Source: Phytomonas francai
Lineage: Eukaryota > Euglenozoa > Kinetoplastea > Trypanosomatida > Trypanosomatidae
Direction of reading: 5' to 3'
Assembly (NCBI GenBank): GCA_001766655.1
Contig: MJCC01000012.1
Location: forward strand, 556,827 to 620,826
DNA length: 64,000 nucleotides
Shown here in pieces: positions 1 through 10,054 of this stretch. The notes beneath the pieces are model-generated. The model was not told the DNA's origin and made no database searches. It was given only the letters and a program-made list of their open reading frames with translations. The position numbers were made by a program, and so were the translations under genes. Positions within the stretch are counted from its first letter, which is position 1. Every line of letters begins with the position of its first letter.

Positions 1-491
1 TCCGGCGTCTGCCCCAAATTTTCCCTATGACCACGTTTTTCGTTCACCAATTCCAACTGAGTGTTGAGTTCAAGACTATCACCAGGCTCAGGCGTCTCTT
101 CTGCCTGAGGAATATGTGAATGCAATGACGGAACCGATGGTCTGCCATCAGTACGCAGATCGTTTCTATCAGCCTGAAACTCCTTCCTCATTTGTGCGAT
201 GTCCTCCTCTGTCAACATCAACATCTCAGCATGACCACCTCCCTCTTCATTGTGCACATAAGGTTCCTCGCGATATTTTATACCGTTAATCACAAAGGTT
301 GGCGGAGCATCATCACGCTTGCCTTTTTCGCATGTTTTGCTCGACTTGGGAGGCCGGGAGGCACGTTTTGTTGGCGTCTCTGTAGCATCAGAATTGAAGC
401 GCTGCGTATGAGCTTTAGTAGACTCTGTATTTCTCAAGCCATTGCTATCTGTGTTAAAAACAGGCAACAAACGCAACCTTACGAGAAGCAT
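1..491 (-). CDS. Hypothetical protein, C-terminus cut off by the window edge
   Basis: An uninterrupted minus-strand frame runs from an ATG at 491 off the left edge, giving 163 codons. The frame is also open about 24 codons upstream of that ATG, back to a TAA, but has no other ATG there. The first 13 residues are hydrophobic and basic (MLLVRLRLLPVFN). The rest is polar, with a basic stretch (PTKRASRPPKSSKTCEKGKR) and then an acidic segment containing EEDIAQMRKEF. I do not recognise a family. A pyrimidine-rich stretch on the minus strand, seen as purines at about 598-645, would suit its splice acceptor. It is the next gene downstream of NOP56 on the same strand. Confidence 0.6.
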   Translation of the reverse strand, partial: MLLVRLRLLPVFNTDSNGLRNTESTKAHTQRFNSDATETPTKRASRPPKSSKTCEKGKRDDAPPTFVINGIKYREEPYVHNEEGGGHAEMLMLTEEDIAQMRKEFQADRNDLRTDGRPSVPSLHSHIPQAEETPEPGDSLELNTQLELVNEKRGHRENLGQTP

Positions 492-1096
492 TACGAAGGA
501 AAATCCCTTGTTTCCCCCCGCTGTTCTAGATCCCTTGTTATTTACACAATATAGGGGAACTTAGACTGGCTTGCACTTTATAATCATACGAATCGACATA
601 AAGAAGAAAATGTGGGCAAAAAAAAGGACAGGTGAGAAGAATGAATTAACCCCTACTCCAAAAAAAATTCCCCCACCTCCACAAACTCCTATTCTCATCA
701 ATAAAAGAGTAAAAATGTACGACTATATGCGCAGTGTCAAGGAATCTGTTACCTTATTCGCATTAGTTTCATTATTTCATTGCCTTAAATTGTCTCAATT
801 CGATTGTTACAATTAATTAACGCCAGACGAACAAATATATTTACCAGAGACAACAAATCTCCCTTTTACTCTTCCAGCATGACTATTTATGTCTATTTGC
901 CTAACATAACACATCATAAACAGTATAAATGTGGAACAGCATTGATAGTTGAGGTGATGAATGTTTATTTTTTTTACAACTTGCTGCGTGTTAGAGCTGT
1001 TTAAGCCCTCTTTTTGCAGAACTCTACCTCGCCCCTTGGAGACTCAAAAAAAAATACGAAAGCAACTTGTGCTGCTTCTTGAGGGAAAAGTTATAT
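492..1096. other. Intergenic spacer
   Basis: AT-rich spacer between NOP56 and the edge gene. It holds the NOP56 3' UTR and a purine-rich plus-strand stretch (about 598-700) that reads as a polypyrimidine tract on the minus strand. I see no RNA gene or repeat. Confidence 0.5.
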
Positions 1097-2527
1097 TTAA
1101 CTAGACTCCTGCGAGACAGTTTCCCTCTTCCTCTTCTTAACCGTAGTGTCCACTGGGCTGTCTTCTAGCTGTCTCTTCTGTTTGCGCTCGCGACGCTGAA
1201 GGATGTGCTGATACTGCTCTAGAGCCTCTGCCATGGAAGCCTTATTGCTTGGTGGCTTGTTGCCCGTGTCGAAGAAGCTCAGACGCGCCTCCACTTGCTC
1301 TCGGAGCTTTTCGCCGAACACAGTAGGTGGCTGCTCCATGAAGCAGTCAATGCGGCAGGCCAGTGCAGCCTTGTTTGCAAGATAACGTGATATCTTACCT
1401 CGGTTATCCTTTGTAGCGCGTTGGATGAAGGAGGAGTGGAATATCAAGCCATATTTGGGGGTGTTGCCTTTGCGCTTCTTAAGCGCCCGGAACAATGCCT
1501 TCTCCGCACCTAGGATTTGAATGGTACTAGCCGGGGATTTGGCAAGATTTGTGAGGGAACCGGCCTTTGAGATGAGCTTAGCGCCGATGTTTTGGCCAAT
1601 GAGCTGCGTCAGGTTTGGTGCCACAAGCATCATCTTATCCACTAGGTACTGCGCAAGACCTCCGCGATACTCACCAAGCGAGACAACGCGCTTGGCAAAC
1701 GTGCGGAAGCAGTCCCAGTCCACCTCGGCCATGTCACCGCCCATAGAGGTGGCTGCCTTTTCATACACGCGCGCTGCCAGCGCTTCGTCGCCTTCGAGTA
1801 TCTCGCTGATCGCCACCTTTACCTCATCCGCGTCGCGCTCCTCCAGCGAGGAGCGGTTGCCTATGAACAATGCGATGGAGGAATACTTGAGCGGCTCTGG
1901 TACCTCTTTTGCGAGCTCAGGGAAGTGCCAGCCATACCACTCCTTCACGCGCATACCGAGCAGGTTCACCCCCTTATCCATATGCTCCGCGAGCGCCGAG
2001 GCCTGGATAATCATGTTGTCACTCCGGTGCACGTTGAACTTGACTTTGTTGCGGGAGAAGGCGTGGCCGAGACCGCACTGCGCGCGTGGGATGTCGCCCC
2101 CCTCGTGCTCCGGCAGAAGCTTCTCGGCGTGCAGGCGGACGCAGCGGCAGAGCTCGGTCACGGCCTCATTGCAGACCACCGGGTACTGCAGCTGCTCGTG
2201 AATCGCGCTCCCGAGTTTGGGGTCCTGCACGCCGAGCTCCCACCTCGCCTCCCCCTTTGCCGCTTTCTTCGCGAGCGCCGTGGTGAGGAAACGGCTGAGA
2301 AAGGCGCTCATCAGGCCCTCGGAGACGCACACGGCGTCCCCGAGAGCGTTCTCCGGCGACTCAAAGGGCGCAAAGGACACGAGCTTCACCCATGGGGAAA
2401 AGGTGACAAATTTCTGGAGATCCTTCTGGAGGGACACATTATCAGCGCCAATCTCTTCCGTCGTGAGAACCTTGAAGATGCTGTAACCGGTGGGCGACTC
2501 GTACAGTAAGTAAAGGACCTTTGACAT
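1097..2527 (-). CDS. NOP56: Nucleolar protein NOP56, box C/D snoRNP core
   Basis: This 476-aa protein is a core component of the nucleolar box C/D snoRNP, which guides rRNA 2'-O-methylation and early pre-rRNA processing. The N-terminus (LYESPTGYSIFKV) matches the NOP5 N-terminal domain. The centre has the NOSIC/Nop features, including GLGHAFSRNKVKFNVHR, DNMIIQ and RVKEWYGWHFPEL. The Nop RNP-binding signature is strong at about residues 300-365 (VAPNLTQLIGQNIGAKLI, AGSLTNLAKSPAST, QILGAEKALFRALK, YGLIFHSSFI). The C-terminus is lysine- and arginine-rich, as usual. YGLIFHS and the GAEKALFRALK sequence favour NOP56 over its paralogue NOP58. ATG at 2527. No domain is missing, and the length is typical of protist NOP56. 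Confidence 0.95.
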   Translation of the reverse strand: MSKVLYLLYESPTGYSIFKVLTTEEIGADNVSLQKDLQKFVTFSPWVKLVSFAPFESPENALGDAVCVSEGLMSAFLSRFLTTALAKKAAKGEARWELGVQDPKLGSAIHEQLQYPVVCNEAVTELCRCVRLHAEKLLPEHEGGDIPRAQCGLGHAFSRNKVKFNVHRSDNMIIQASALAEHMDKGVNLLGMRVKEWYGWHFPELAKEVPEPLKYSSIALFIGNRSSLEERDADEVKVAISEILEGDEALAARVYEKAATSMGGDMAEVDWDCFRTFAKRVVSLGEYRGGLAQYLVDKMMLVAPNLTQLIGQNIGAKLISKAGSLTNLAKSPASTIQILGAEKALFRALKKRKGNTPKYGLIFHSSFIQRATKDNRGKISRYLANKAALACRIDCFMEQPPTVFGEKLREQVEARLSFFDTGNKPPSNKASMAEALEQYQHILQRRERKQKRQLEDSPVDTTVKKRKRETVSQESS

Positions 2528-2856
2528 GATTTCGGATATGCTTAAAAATATATCAGCGAAATGGATATTCTGTCGCTTTTAATTAATTTTAGAAATGTCG
2601 TAACTAAGGCTTTAAACTTTTCTTAGAAGTGAGATAAAAAATGGTGCAGAAAGAAACGATTATCTTAAACTGATACGCTCCCGTATCTCAAGATGCCTAC
2701 AGCACAATCTTTGGGGTTTAACCGAAAATAAAAAGCAATTCATGTATCTATATGCATATGCATATATAGATATAGATATAGATATATGTTCCTTAGGTCG
2801 CAAATGCTTCGTGGTCTGTTTGTAACAAATGCACTCATTCATCACCCTCTCGACAT

Positions 2857-3041
2857 TCACCGATATAATAAAGCAAAAAAAAAAGATAAAAATATATTGT
2901 ATCGCAGCCGCGGGCGCATAACATGGGTCACCAGCGATGTACCTAGCGAAGAGCTTCCTAACATAGGCTTCACCAAGCCAGACTGCACACCTGTGAGTTG
3001 GTCAAAACGGATCACGGCGTAGTCCTGTACACGAGAGTTAG
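2857..3041 (-). pseudogene. Short coding-like patch, possible gene fragment
   Basis: A minus-strand frame of about 60 codons lies between a TAG (about 3042) and a TGA at 2857-2859. It begins without an ATG. Its first two thirds are GC-richer than the surroundings and read like ordinary protein (for example VQDYAVIRFDQLTGVQSG and SLVTHVMRPRLRYNIF); the end dissolves into a poly-T stretch. I do not recognise it. It may be the relic of a gene lost from this spacer, or chance. Confidence 0.25.
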
Positions 3042-4346
3042 TCTAGAGCAATTGCATAGCTATACAGGAACCTGACTTTACTCTTAAATGGTCGACTGTT
3101 CACGAATCTCTGACTACTAAAAAATTCGCCTGCGTGAGTTTTTATTCCTCATCTGGTGATCATAAAGGAAAGCTTACGCTTTAGTGAGTCGTGATTGCAA
3201 CAAAATCAGATCAACTGGAAGGCAAAAGCCCAACCAAAATTTGTGACTAGTTTTTTTTTTACTAATGCTTCCTTTGCGCATACCAATAAAGAGAAAGGAG
3301 CTGCACAGAAGAGAAACATAAACCTTACCACAGAGATAATGAGAACGATTCTATCTTTATTTTCTTAAACGGGACCACTTGAACATTATATCGGGATAAA
3401 AACACGCTCATTTAGATATTATCACCTCCTCCTGTCTCGATAAACATTCACAGGCACACGGGCACACACGATTATTGGAGACGATATATATGGAAAGGAG
3501 TAAATAACTTAACATCTAGAACTCGAATCCTTTCTTGAGATACCCTTCCTTACCTTTATAGGTATACATATAGCACAACCTAAGATTATATTCTTCTTGT
3601 CGTTACCACATACTGGTTGTATCGACATGAGATGTTACAAGCACTTTTGACTTTCCCTCCATCGAGAAGGTAATTCGAATTAAATAACAAGTTCTAAATA
3701 GAGTTGTGCACATACGCACCAATAAATAAGTCAGATAAAAAGAAATGAAAATAAAGGATGCGTTTAGGATTCAGATCAAAGTGCTCCAAAGATCTGATAA
3801 ATTCGGAACCTTTAGAGCTGTTAGATGTGCGTACTAAAAAAGATACTGTGGGAAACTCGAATAATTAAAAAAGATATCAACCAAATAAGTGCAGAATCAA
3901 AAAAGCTGCAGCCAAATAAGCATATAAAGAAAAGATATATATATAAGGCAAAAATAACAGACAACTGAACTCTATTCTGGAAGATTAGCATCCTTCTAAA
4001 TTTAATACGTATCATCTCGACTTTTTTATTCAAATCTCTTAAATACCTGACCAAAGGTCAATATATTTGCATTTCCTGACGAATTGTCGAAAAAATAAAA
4101 GCAGCATCGGGACGAACAAAGGTATTAGTACTAGTAATTAGACAAGAGGCTTATCTTATTCACACACTAAAGAATAGTATTTTCATAGATTTTTTTGAGC
4201 TTAATGAATGACAGTCATATCGAAAATATTTCTGCAAAGAATTTAAACCTCAAAAAAAACTAGATGCCTTCCCTACTTGCCGCCACCCTCAGTACAATAA
4301 CAAATATTCGTACATATATGCTCGCTAACACACACAGACACACACA

Positions 4347-4375
4347 TGTATATATATATATATATATATATATAC
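4347..4375. repeat. (TA)n microsatellite next to a CA tract
   Basis: About 14 TA units (4348-4374) directly follow a CA-rich run (4328-4346). Similar TA tracts recur in several other spacers of the window. Confidence 0.9.
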
Positions 4376-4941
4376 CGTAAAAAAAATTCTTACGATTTTG
4401 TTACATTTCTTAGAAGAGGGAAAATTGAGGACAAGGTTATATTGAGAGATAATCAAACCCGGTTCCTCTACATCATCAGTAGTATAAAATTTGAAACACA
4501 TCAACCAGGTGCAGAACGACATAATAACCAAATAACACAAATAAGAGCAATTAAAAATTAGCAACCGGGCCCTGCAGACATTTTTTGCATGGAAGAGGGA
4601 GGGTAAATCCTTTCATTAGGATCATCAAAGAAGGGAAAATTACAATTAACGACTAAAAAGTGAACTTTCTATGGGAAAATCGTATACAAATAAACTTTAT
4701 GATCAGGGTGAAGCTAAGACTAACGGGAAAGGAGCACTGATAAAGATAATTTAACTTCACTATAAAAAACGAGTCGATAATTCTGATTCTAAAGAGGTAC
4801 ATGAAAAATGCTCGCATATGAGTAAAGCATATTTAACGCATTGCTTATCCTATCCCACTCCCCTCCCGCTAAACGTCGACACACCACCACCTACAGGTGC
4901 ATAAGGAACAATCAGTTTCCATCGGCGCAACTTGTGTTCAA

Positions 4942-6156
4942 TCACGACACGTTACCCATAACCTCCATTAGGCTATGCGTGCGCGGCACGTGATCAGCAC
5001 CGATAGCGTTTTCGGCTTGCGCTGACGCGCGTTCACGTGTCCCCAAACTCCGTTTCCCCCGCAACGTATTAAAACGCTTGAGTTCCTCTAAAAACATGGA
5101 GTGCATTTCACTTACTTCTTCAATACTCTCATCAAAGTGAAAATGCGGGCTGAGACCTTCGCGGAGGTCGAGCGGATCAAAGAGAGGAGCAAAGTATGGG
5201 TGTTGTAACGCCTGCTCCGCGCTGATGCGCTTATTGGGATTAAATTCCAACATTTTTTTGATAAGATCAAGCGCCATCGGATCGGCAGTTGGGACTATTG
5301 TGTGCCATGGGCGTGCACGTAGATTGGAAAGAGAGTTATGCAAGTACTCTCGTGCTGAAGGTGAAGAGAAAGACACCACTTCCTCCATGTTGGGTGTACC
5401 AACCACCTCCACAATCTTATTGAGCTGATTGTAGAAAGTTGAGCCACGAAATAGTGCCTTTCGGTTGAAAAGCTCCGCCATAACACAACCAGCCGACCAC
5501 AAATCTACTAATTTCGTGAAACCCTTGAATTGCATAACGAGTTCTGGTGCGCGGTACCAGCGATGTGTGACATAGTGCGTTTTGTTCGTGTCCGCAGTAT
5601 CCTCCCGAGCGAGGTTAAAGTCACAGATGGTGATGTCATTGTTTTCCGATAGAAGGATGTTTCCAGGATGCAAGTCACGGTGGACTACGCCAGCTTCATG
5701 AAGAACATGCAGGCCCAAAAGGATGTGATACATGAAGAATTGTATGTGTTGAGGGGAGATTTGAATTCGCGGATCATGGATAACCTGAGCCAGATCGCTG
5801 TGCATCAGTTCCGTCACGAGATATAGCTTGTGCTGATTCGGGCCCTTCAAATCTACAAAAATGTCCCGTAAACCCAGAATATTCGGGTGGTGGAAGTGAT
5901 TCAACAACCGAATCTCGCGAAGCACACGTTTGCATAGAAACGAGTCGGACAGAATGTTCACGTTGTGGCCCTCCGACACAGTATCAAAAACGCGCTTAAT
6001 GGCCACTGGCCGGCCCTCACTATCAGTCCCAGCACACACGGCCCCATAGCTGCCGCTGCTGATAAATCGCTTGACAGTATAGGGGGACTGTGCATTCTGG
6101 AGCTCGACAATAAGATAACGCATTGCAGCCTCCCCTTTGGCTCTCATTGTGGACAT
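4942..6156 (-). CDS. Mitogen-activated protein kinase (CMGC group)
   Basis: A complete Ser/Thr kinase of 404 aa. It shows the glycine loop SSGSYGAV, the catalytic lysine in VAIKRV, the catalytic loop HRDLHPGN, DFN in place of DFG at the metal-binding site, the activation-loop THY dual-phosphorylation motif followed by VTHRWYRAPE, and the CMGC feature DLWSAGCVMAEL. These make it MAP-kinase-like. The C-terminus is a polar tail after HPYFAPLFDP. The open frame starts earlier at a TTG. The first ATG is at 6156, with others at 6147 and 6123; the ATG at 6156 sits just after TTTTCAG, a plausible splice acceptor. Which numbered trypanosomatid MPK this is I cannot say securely. DFN is unusual but the HRD and lysine residues are intact, so it may be active. 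Confidence 0.88.
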   Translation of the reverse strand: MSTMRAKGEAAMRYLIVELQNAQSPYTVKRFISSGSYGAVCAGTDSEGRPVAIKRVFDTVSEGHNVNILSDSFLCKRVLREIRLLNHFHHPNILGLRDIFVDLKGPNQHKLYLVTELMHSDLAQVIHDPRIQISPQHIQFFMYHILLGLHVLHEAGVVHRDLHPGNILLSENNDITICDFNLAREDTADTNKTHYVTHRWYRAPELVMQFKGFTKLVDLWSAGCVMAELFNRKALFRGSTFYNQLNKIVEVVGTPNMEEVVSFSSPSAREYLHNSLSNLRARPWHTIVPTADPMALDLIKKMLEFNPNKRISAEQALQHPYFAPLFDPLDLREGLSPHFHFDESIEEVSEMHSMFLEELKRFNTLRGKRSLGTRERASAQAENAIGADHVPRTHSLMEVMGNVS

Positions 6157-6715
6157 TTCTGAAAACCGGTGGGGCAAACGATCTCTTTTTCTTAATGGTA
6201 ACTAGACACAACGGCGTATATAATATCAATGAAAAACTAATTATCCTACTAACGTTTTTTTTTGTTACTCTAAGGACTACCCTTAAATCTTCTTTTTTAA
6301 ACACTTACCAAATCAAGAGTAAAAAAAATTTCGACGTTTCAAGACCATTAATTCGCTCGTTTCAACAAGATTTTTTTTACCTGCACACAAGCACGAAGGC
6401 GAAAAAAAATTGCAGATAAACAAAATGTTCACAAAAAAGCTCTAGGAAACCTAACAATAATAATGAGATATTAATATGTGTTAGAGGTACAGGGAATAAT
6501 GTATAAGCTTTGTAAGTGTGAGGCCCCTATATAATTGTAATTCGTACAATCCGAGGCGCAGACGGCATCGTAACTCACGACAGGGAATTTTAAGTTTTCG
6601 AATGGTAGTGTACCCCCCTTGCTCCCCATAAACACTTTTTTAAAAAGTAAAAACACATTGTTTTTAATAAAACTAATTTACATAATTATGCAACAACAAA
6701 GTCCTAAAGCTTCAT
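6157..6715. other. Intergenic spacer
   Basis: AT-rich spacer with several short A and T runs. The minus strand has pyrimidine-rich stretches that could serve RNA processing of the MORN gene. No gene or repeat family is seen. Confidence 0.5.
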
Positions 6716-7324
6716 TTATTTACAAGCACATGCAGAGGGATCCAGTGCCGTTTGGGCTGTTTTAGTATAAATACGGTTTAGCCCTGGGCCAGTCCCGCAG
6801 TAGAAGATGCCCTTGAATACCTGTCCATCTGCGTCAATATAAACACCGTTGCCGTGCATGCGATTTTGTCTCCATTCCCCATCATACCGGCTACCGTCTG
6901 CCCAACAGTAGATACCCTTGCCGTCGAAGCAACCGTCCCGAAAACCGCCTTCGTAAGAGCTCCCGGACTGCAGGAAGAACAAATGTCCGTGCCCATCCAT
7001 TTTATCGTCCACCCAATCTCCCTCATACCGGATCTGTGGACTCGCATAAATTCCGTGGCCGTGCCGCACTACACGACCTACATGCGCGTGACCATTTGCA
7101 TGGCCTCCATCCACGCCTGAGAACACGACTGAATGCGTGCTAGTTTTGCCATGGCTGCTAGATTGTGCATGCGTCGACTGTCGCACGCCGTCCATGTTTG
7201 TGTTCACAGGATAGCGCCGGACACCTCCAGTGTAACGTGCACTTTCATTTTCATGAATTAGTGATCCTATCGAGTCTACAAACGCAGGTTCCTCGGGTTT
7301 TGACTCTTTTTTCTTGGCAGGCAT
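6716..7324 (-). CDS. MORN-repeat protein
   Basis: A 202-aa protein with a charged N-terminus (MPAKKKESKPEEP), a histidine- and glycine-rich middle (GGHANGHAHVGRVVRHGHG), and four or so MORN repeats in the second half. The repeats are recognisable from their cores YEGDW, YEGGF, YDGEW and FKGIF, each followed by a GxG element such as MDGHGHL, FDGKGIY and MHGNGVY. MORN repeats mediate membrane or cytoskeletal association, and many kinetoplastid members are in the flagellum or flagellar-pocket collar. That location is inference here. The open frame begins at a TTG; the ATG at 7324 is the natural start. The C-terminus has two cysteines (SACACK). Confidence 0.85.
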   Translation of the reverse strand: MPAKKKESKPEEPAFVDSIGSLIHENESARYTGGVRRYPVNTNMDGVRQSTHAQSSSHGKTSTHSVVFSGVDGGHANGHAHVGRVVRHGHGIYASPQIRYEGDWVDDKMDGHGHLFFLQSGSSYEGGFRDGCFDGKGIYCWADGSRYDGEWRQNRMHGNGVYIDADGQVFKGIFYCGTGPGLNRIYTKTAQTALDPSACACK

Positions 7325-7998
7325 CAAGTTGTTCTTTACCTATTGAGACTACTGTCTGTAAAGCCCTTTTTTCTCCCGCAATAAAATAGTGAATCAAAAG
7401 CATCCTTACTAATACCATCAAGATATGTGAAGACCAACAATACCTGTGCATCACATTCAAGGAAAATAGAAAAATGAAAAGGGCACTACTTACCCCTTGC
7501 TTTAAAACGCCTGTCAGATAGCAAAATATAAGTAATTGCTAATGGGAAAAAATACTTCGTTAAAACAAACAAACTCCTTAAATACAATCGAATCTTCACA
7601 AACGTGCAACAGATGAAAGTTGAGGAGCACCATGAAAATAAGTAATGCAAATAGCAATTAGTGTTCAAAGAATAATAAATATACATGTTGTTGGAATAAT
7701 ATAATACCCACGTGCAGTAGTAGGCATCACATACGCTGGGGGGGGGGGGGGGGGGGGGGCAATAAACCATCCAGACTAGGTTTTTACATTTCTTCAGACT
7801 CATTTAAGAGTCATCGCCAACTCGTCCTAAAGTCGCGATAACGTTTCTACAGAGCGATAGATCGGAGAGGGTGTGATATCACTACCAAAGGTGGTTCTAC
7901 GCCTGCTGAGTAGACTATGATGCAGGATTCAAATTGAAACATTGCGTAAGCCGGTGATCGTGTCCCTTCACAGAACCACTGCGCCCAACGCAGGGCTC
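7325..7998. other. Intergenic spacer with a G22 run
   Basis: AT-rich spacer. It contains an uninterrupted run of 22 G at 7738-7759 (poly-C on the transcribed strand). No gene is seen. Confidence 0.6.
7738..7759. repeat. Poly-G tract, 22 bases
   Basis: Twenty-two consecutive G on the plus strand. Read on the minus-strand transcript this is C22, upstream of the MORN gene, where it could act as part of a pyrimidine tract for trans-splicing. Length may be unreliable in assembly. Confidence 0.9.
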
Positions 7999-9396
7999 CT
8001 ATTTGTACCCTCGCCAGAGTTCTCGGGAATTTAAACGCTGCGGGAATGCACAGGTATAACGTGTCACAGGCATCACAGAAAGTCCTCTCGTGGCCCTGGT
8101 GGACCTGTGATGTGTATCCCGAACCTGCCCATCATGACACCGATGAGTGCGAGTCGGCAGGCTTGTGTCCAACCCTCGAGAATCACAATCACTGGTGTAG
8201 AAGCCATGCGAAATTCCCGATACGTCGGGAGTTGTCGTGTCAACAGCATCTTCAAAAAGTTGCCGCACCGGTGTCTCGCTAACGTCGTCCAAAATGTTAA
8301 TGAGATGCCGCACTGCGGCAGCAACAGGATCGTTTATCGAGTCCTCCGCTTCCATGACATTCTTCACTAAACTTTGTGTAGCAGAGGGACGCATCCTTTG
8401 CGTCATCTCACCGGTTGACGATGAAGGATCTGGTTGGAAGAGCCTACACCGTGTATGCATGATACGTTGTACCTTGGAGATATCACAGGCGTCCAGGGCC
8501 GCAAGCAATTCCATATAAAATGTACCGTGGCTGTCGGATATTTTTCCCTCAGCAAGCGGTGGTGGCATTGCTGACAACACCTTTACAGGAGATCTATTCA
8601 AACTATCGCGACTGCATGAATTGACAAGCGCCCCAGCAGAGTCAAAGGCAAGGAAGAATTGTGCAAGGCGCCGCTCGGCGGTTCGGAACTGATGCGCAAG
8701 TTCGTTGACCTGTCGTTGGAGGCATTTGAGTTGGTGGTGAACATCGTGAAGGTCATTTAAGGTTTGGTCCCGTTTGAGCTGCGTAGAGTCAATTTCATTC
8801 TCAACATAGTCTTCATCATCTAACAAGGCCGTGGTCAGGTTCATTTGCCTAATTGAGCTCATACACGGCTCTTGCCGTGTCTTGCCACCAGGAGAACAGG
8901 GAAGTGGTGGACGCTCCTGCGGGGTCTGCGGCTGTGCTAGGGGAGCCTTCGAGAAAAAAGCCTTGAGGCGCGTGGCTACCTCCTCCTCTACAAGGTGTGA
9001 GAGCTGCTGTAGGAGATCTGCCCCAACTTGGGCGCGCACCACCATCACTAACCACTCTACATCCCTGGAGGAGAGTCTGGTGTCAACCCCAGATTGAGCC
9101 AACCCATCTCCAAGCCATAGCGGTGGGTTAAGATTGTTGGTTTGGATACCCGGGACAGTCCCATTATCCACCTGAGCACCAGCTTGGTCGGCTTGCCCTG
9201 CAAGTAAACGTGGAAGAGACTTCTTTTCAAACCTATGAAGCGCATCATCGATCATGGATTTTACCTCCAGTGATGAAGGGAAGCTAGACATAAGGTTAAA
9301 GAAATCAGACGTTTGGAAGGACAAAATGCCCGAGACCTCGGAAGCCGTATTACGGTCATCTGGGCCTCCGTCAAAAATGTTTTCATTTTTGATCAT
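7999..9396 (-). CDS. Hypothetical protein with a central coiled coil
   Basis: A 465-aa protein starting at an ATG at 9396. No known domain is evident. About residues 205-250 (ENEIDSTQLKRDQTLNDL and HHQLKCLQRQVNELAHQFRT) show a heptad-like pattern expected of a coiled coil. Around residues 120-145 there is an amphipathic helical stretch (VEWLVMVVRAQVGADLLQQL). The last 80 residues are rich in Arg, Thr and His and appear disordered. No signal peptide or membrane segment. Its position in the minus-strand array and uninterrupted length support a real gene. A cytoskeletal role is only a guess. Confidence 0.7.
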   Translation of the reverse strand: MIKNENIFDGGPDDRNTASEVSGILSFQTSDFFNLMSSFPSSLEVKSMIDDALHRFEKKSLPRLLAGQADQAGAQVDNGTVPGIQTNNLNPPLWLGDGLAQSGVDTRLSSRDVEWLVMVVRAQVGADLLQQLSHLVEEEVATRLKAFFSKAPLAQPQTPQERPPLPCSPGGKTRQEPCMSSIRQMNLTTALLDDEDYVENEIDSTQLKRDQTLNDLHDVHHQLKCLQRQVNELAHQFRTAERRLAQFFLAFDSAGALVNSCSRDSLNRSPVKVLSAMPPPLAEGKISDSHGTFYMELLAALDACDISKVQRIMHTRCRLFQPDPSSSTGEMTQRMRPSATQSLVKNVMEAEDSINDPVAAAVRHLINILDDVSETPVRQLFEDAVDTTTPDVSGISHGFYTSDCDSRGLDTSLPTRTHRCHDGQVRDTHHRSTRATRGLSVMPVTRYTCAFPQRLNSRELWRGYK

Positions 9397-10054
9397 TATT
9401 ACGTAGTCAATATAACGGCCTCTATCCTTTTTCTTTGTTTCAGAGCAGAACTAAGGAGAAAGGGATCAAAAAATAGGGAGAGAGTGAGAGAGAGATTGGG
9501 TTCAGTATGTACTCCCCAAAGGTATTTGCTTAAAATAAATTAATAAAACTATCAAAGAATGCGAACTTGTGCTTTTCCCTTTTTTTTTTAATCCTCGTGC
9601 TAACCCTTTTCTGTACACACCTTTTGGAATACAAAGGTGATCTTTCAGAATTCAGGAGTCTAATGTTGATAAGAAAATGCGAAAAAGGTATTCATTCATA
9701 GTCGTTGTGGGATATCGTGAAATACTCACCAACAGCCATTTAGCAAAGGAAGGCCGATCCCCAGAAAGTCTTAGGCATGCACTTAGGTTACTTCTTCCAA
9801 AAATGAGATGAACACAGTAGGGTAATAAAATTAGGTATATGTTACATCCAAATAAAAAGGTTTGTCAAACCAACGAAGTAATCGGGTGTTTTGTACGGCA
9901 GTCTAATTCTATCAAACCGAATCAAGATGACAGTAAAAAATTGAGAGGCTTTCAAGCACCCACTCATTCGTGTTCCCAATACCTATACACATTGTAGCGT
10001 GCTACTTGTAAGATACATAAGCAAAGGAAAATGGGACAATACGATCCGAAATCC
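9397..10054. other. Intergenic spacer
   Basis: AT-rich spacer with short A/T runs and a purine-rich patch at about 9475-9500 (GAGAG), which is pyrimidine-rich on the minus strand just upstream of the preceding gene. Nothing else stands out. Confidence 0.5.

Larger units (their letters stand above)
2528..4941. other. Long intergenic spacer, 2.4 kb
   Basis: Unusually long AT-rich spacer between the MAP kinase and NOP56. It contains a TATAGA-type hexamer run (about 2762-2787), a GC-richer coding-like patch (2857-3041, listed separately) and a CA tract running into a TA tract (about 4328-4375). I found no tRNA-like B box and no other open frame worth calling. Confidence 0.5.

Noticed and set aside
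192..554. A 120-codon plus-strand open frame at the left edge
   Set aside because: It overlaps the minus-strand frame (1-491), which has better protein-like composition and matches the orientation of every gene up to 46.6 kb.
1521..2509. Several long plus-strand open frames opposite NOP56
   Set aside because: Shadows of a GC-rich, strongly conserved minus-strand gene. The same applies to plus-strand frames opposite MMS19, eL33 and the coiled-coil genes.
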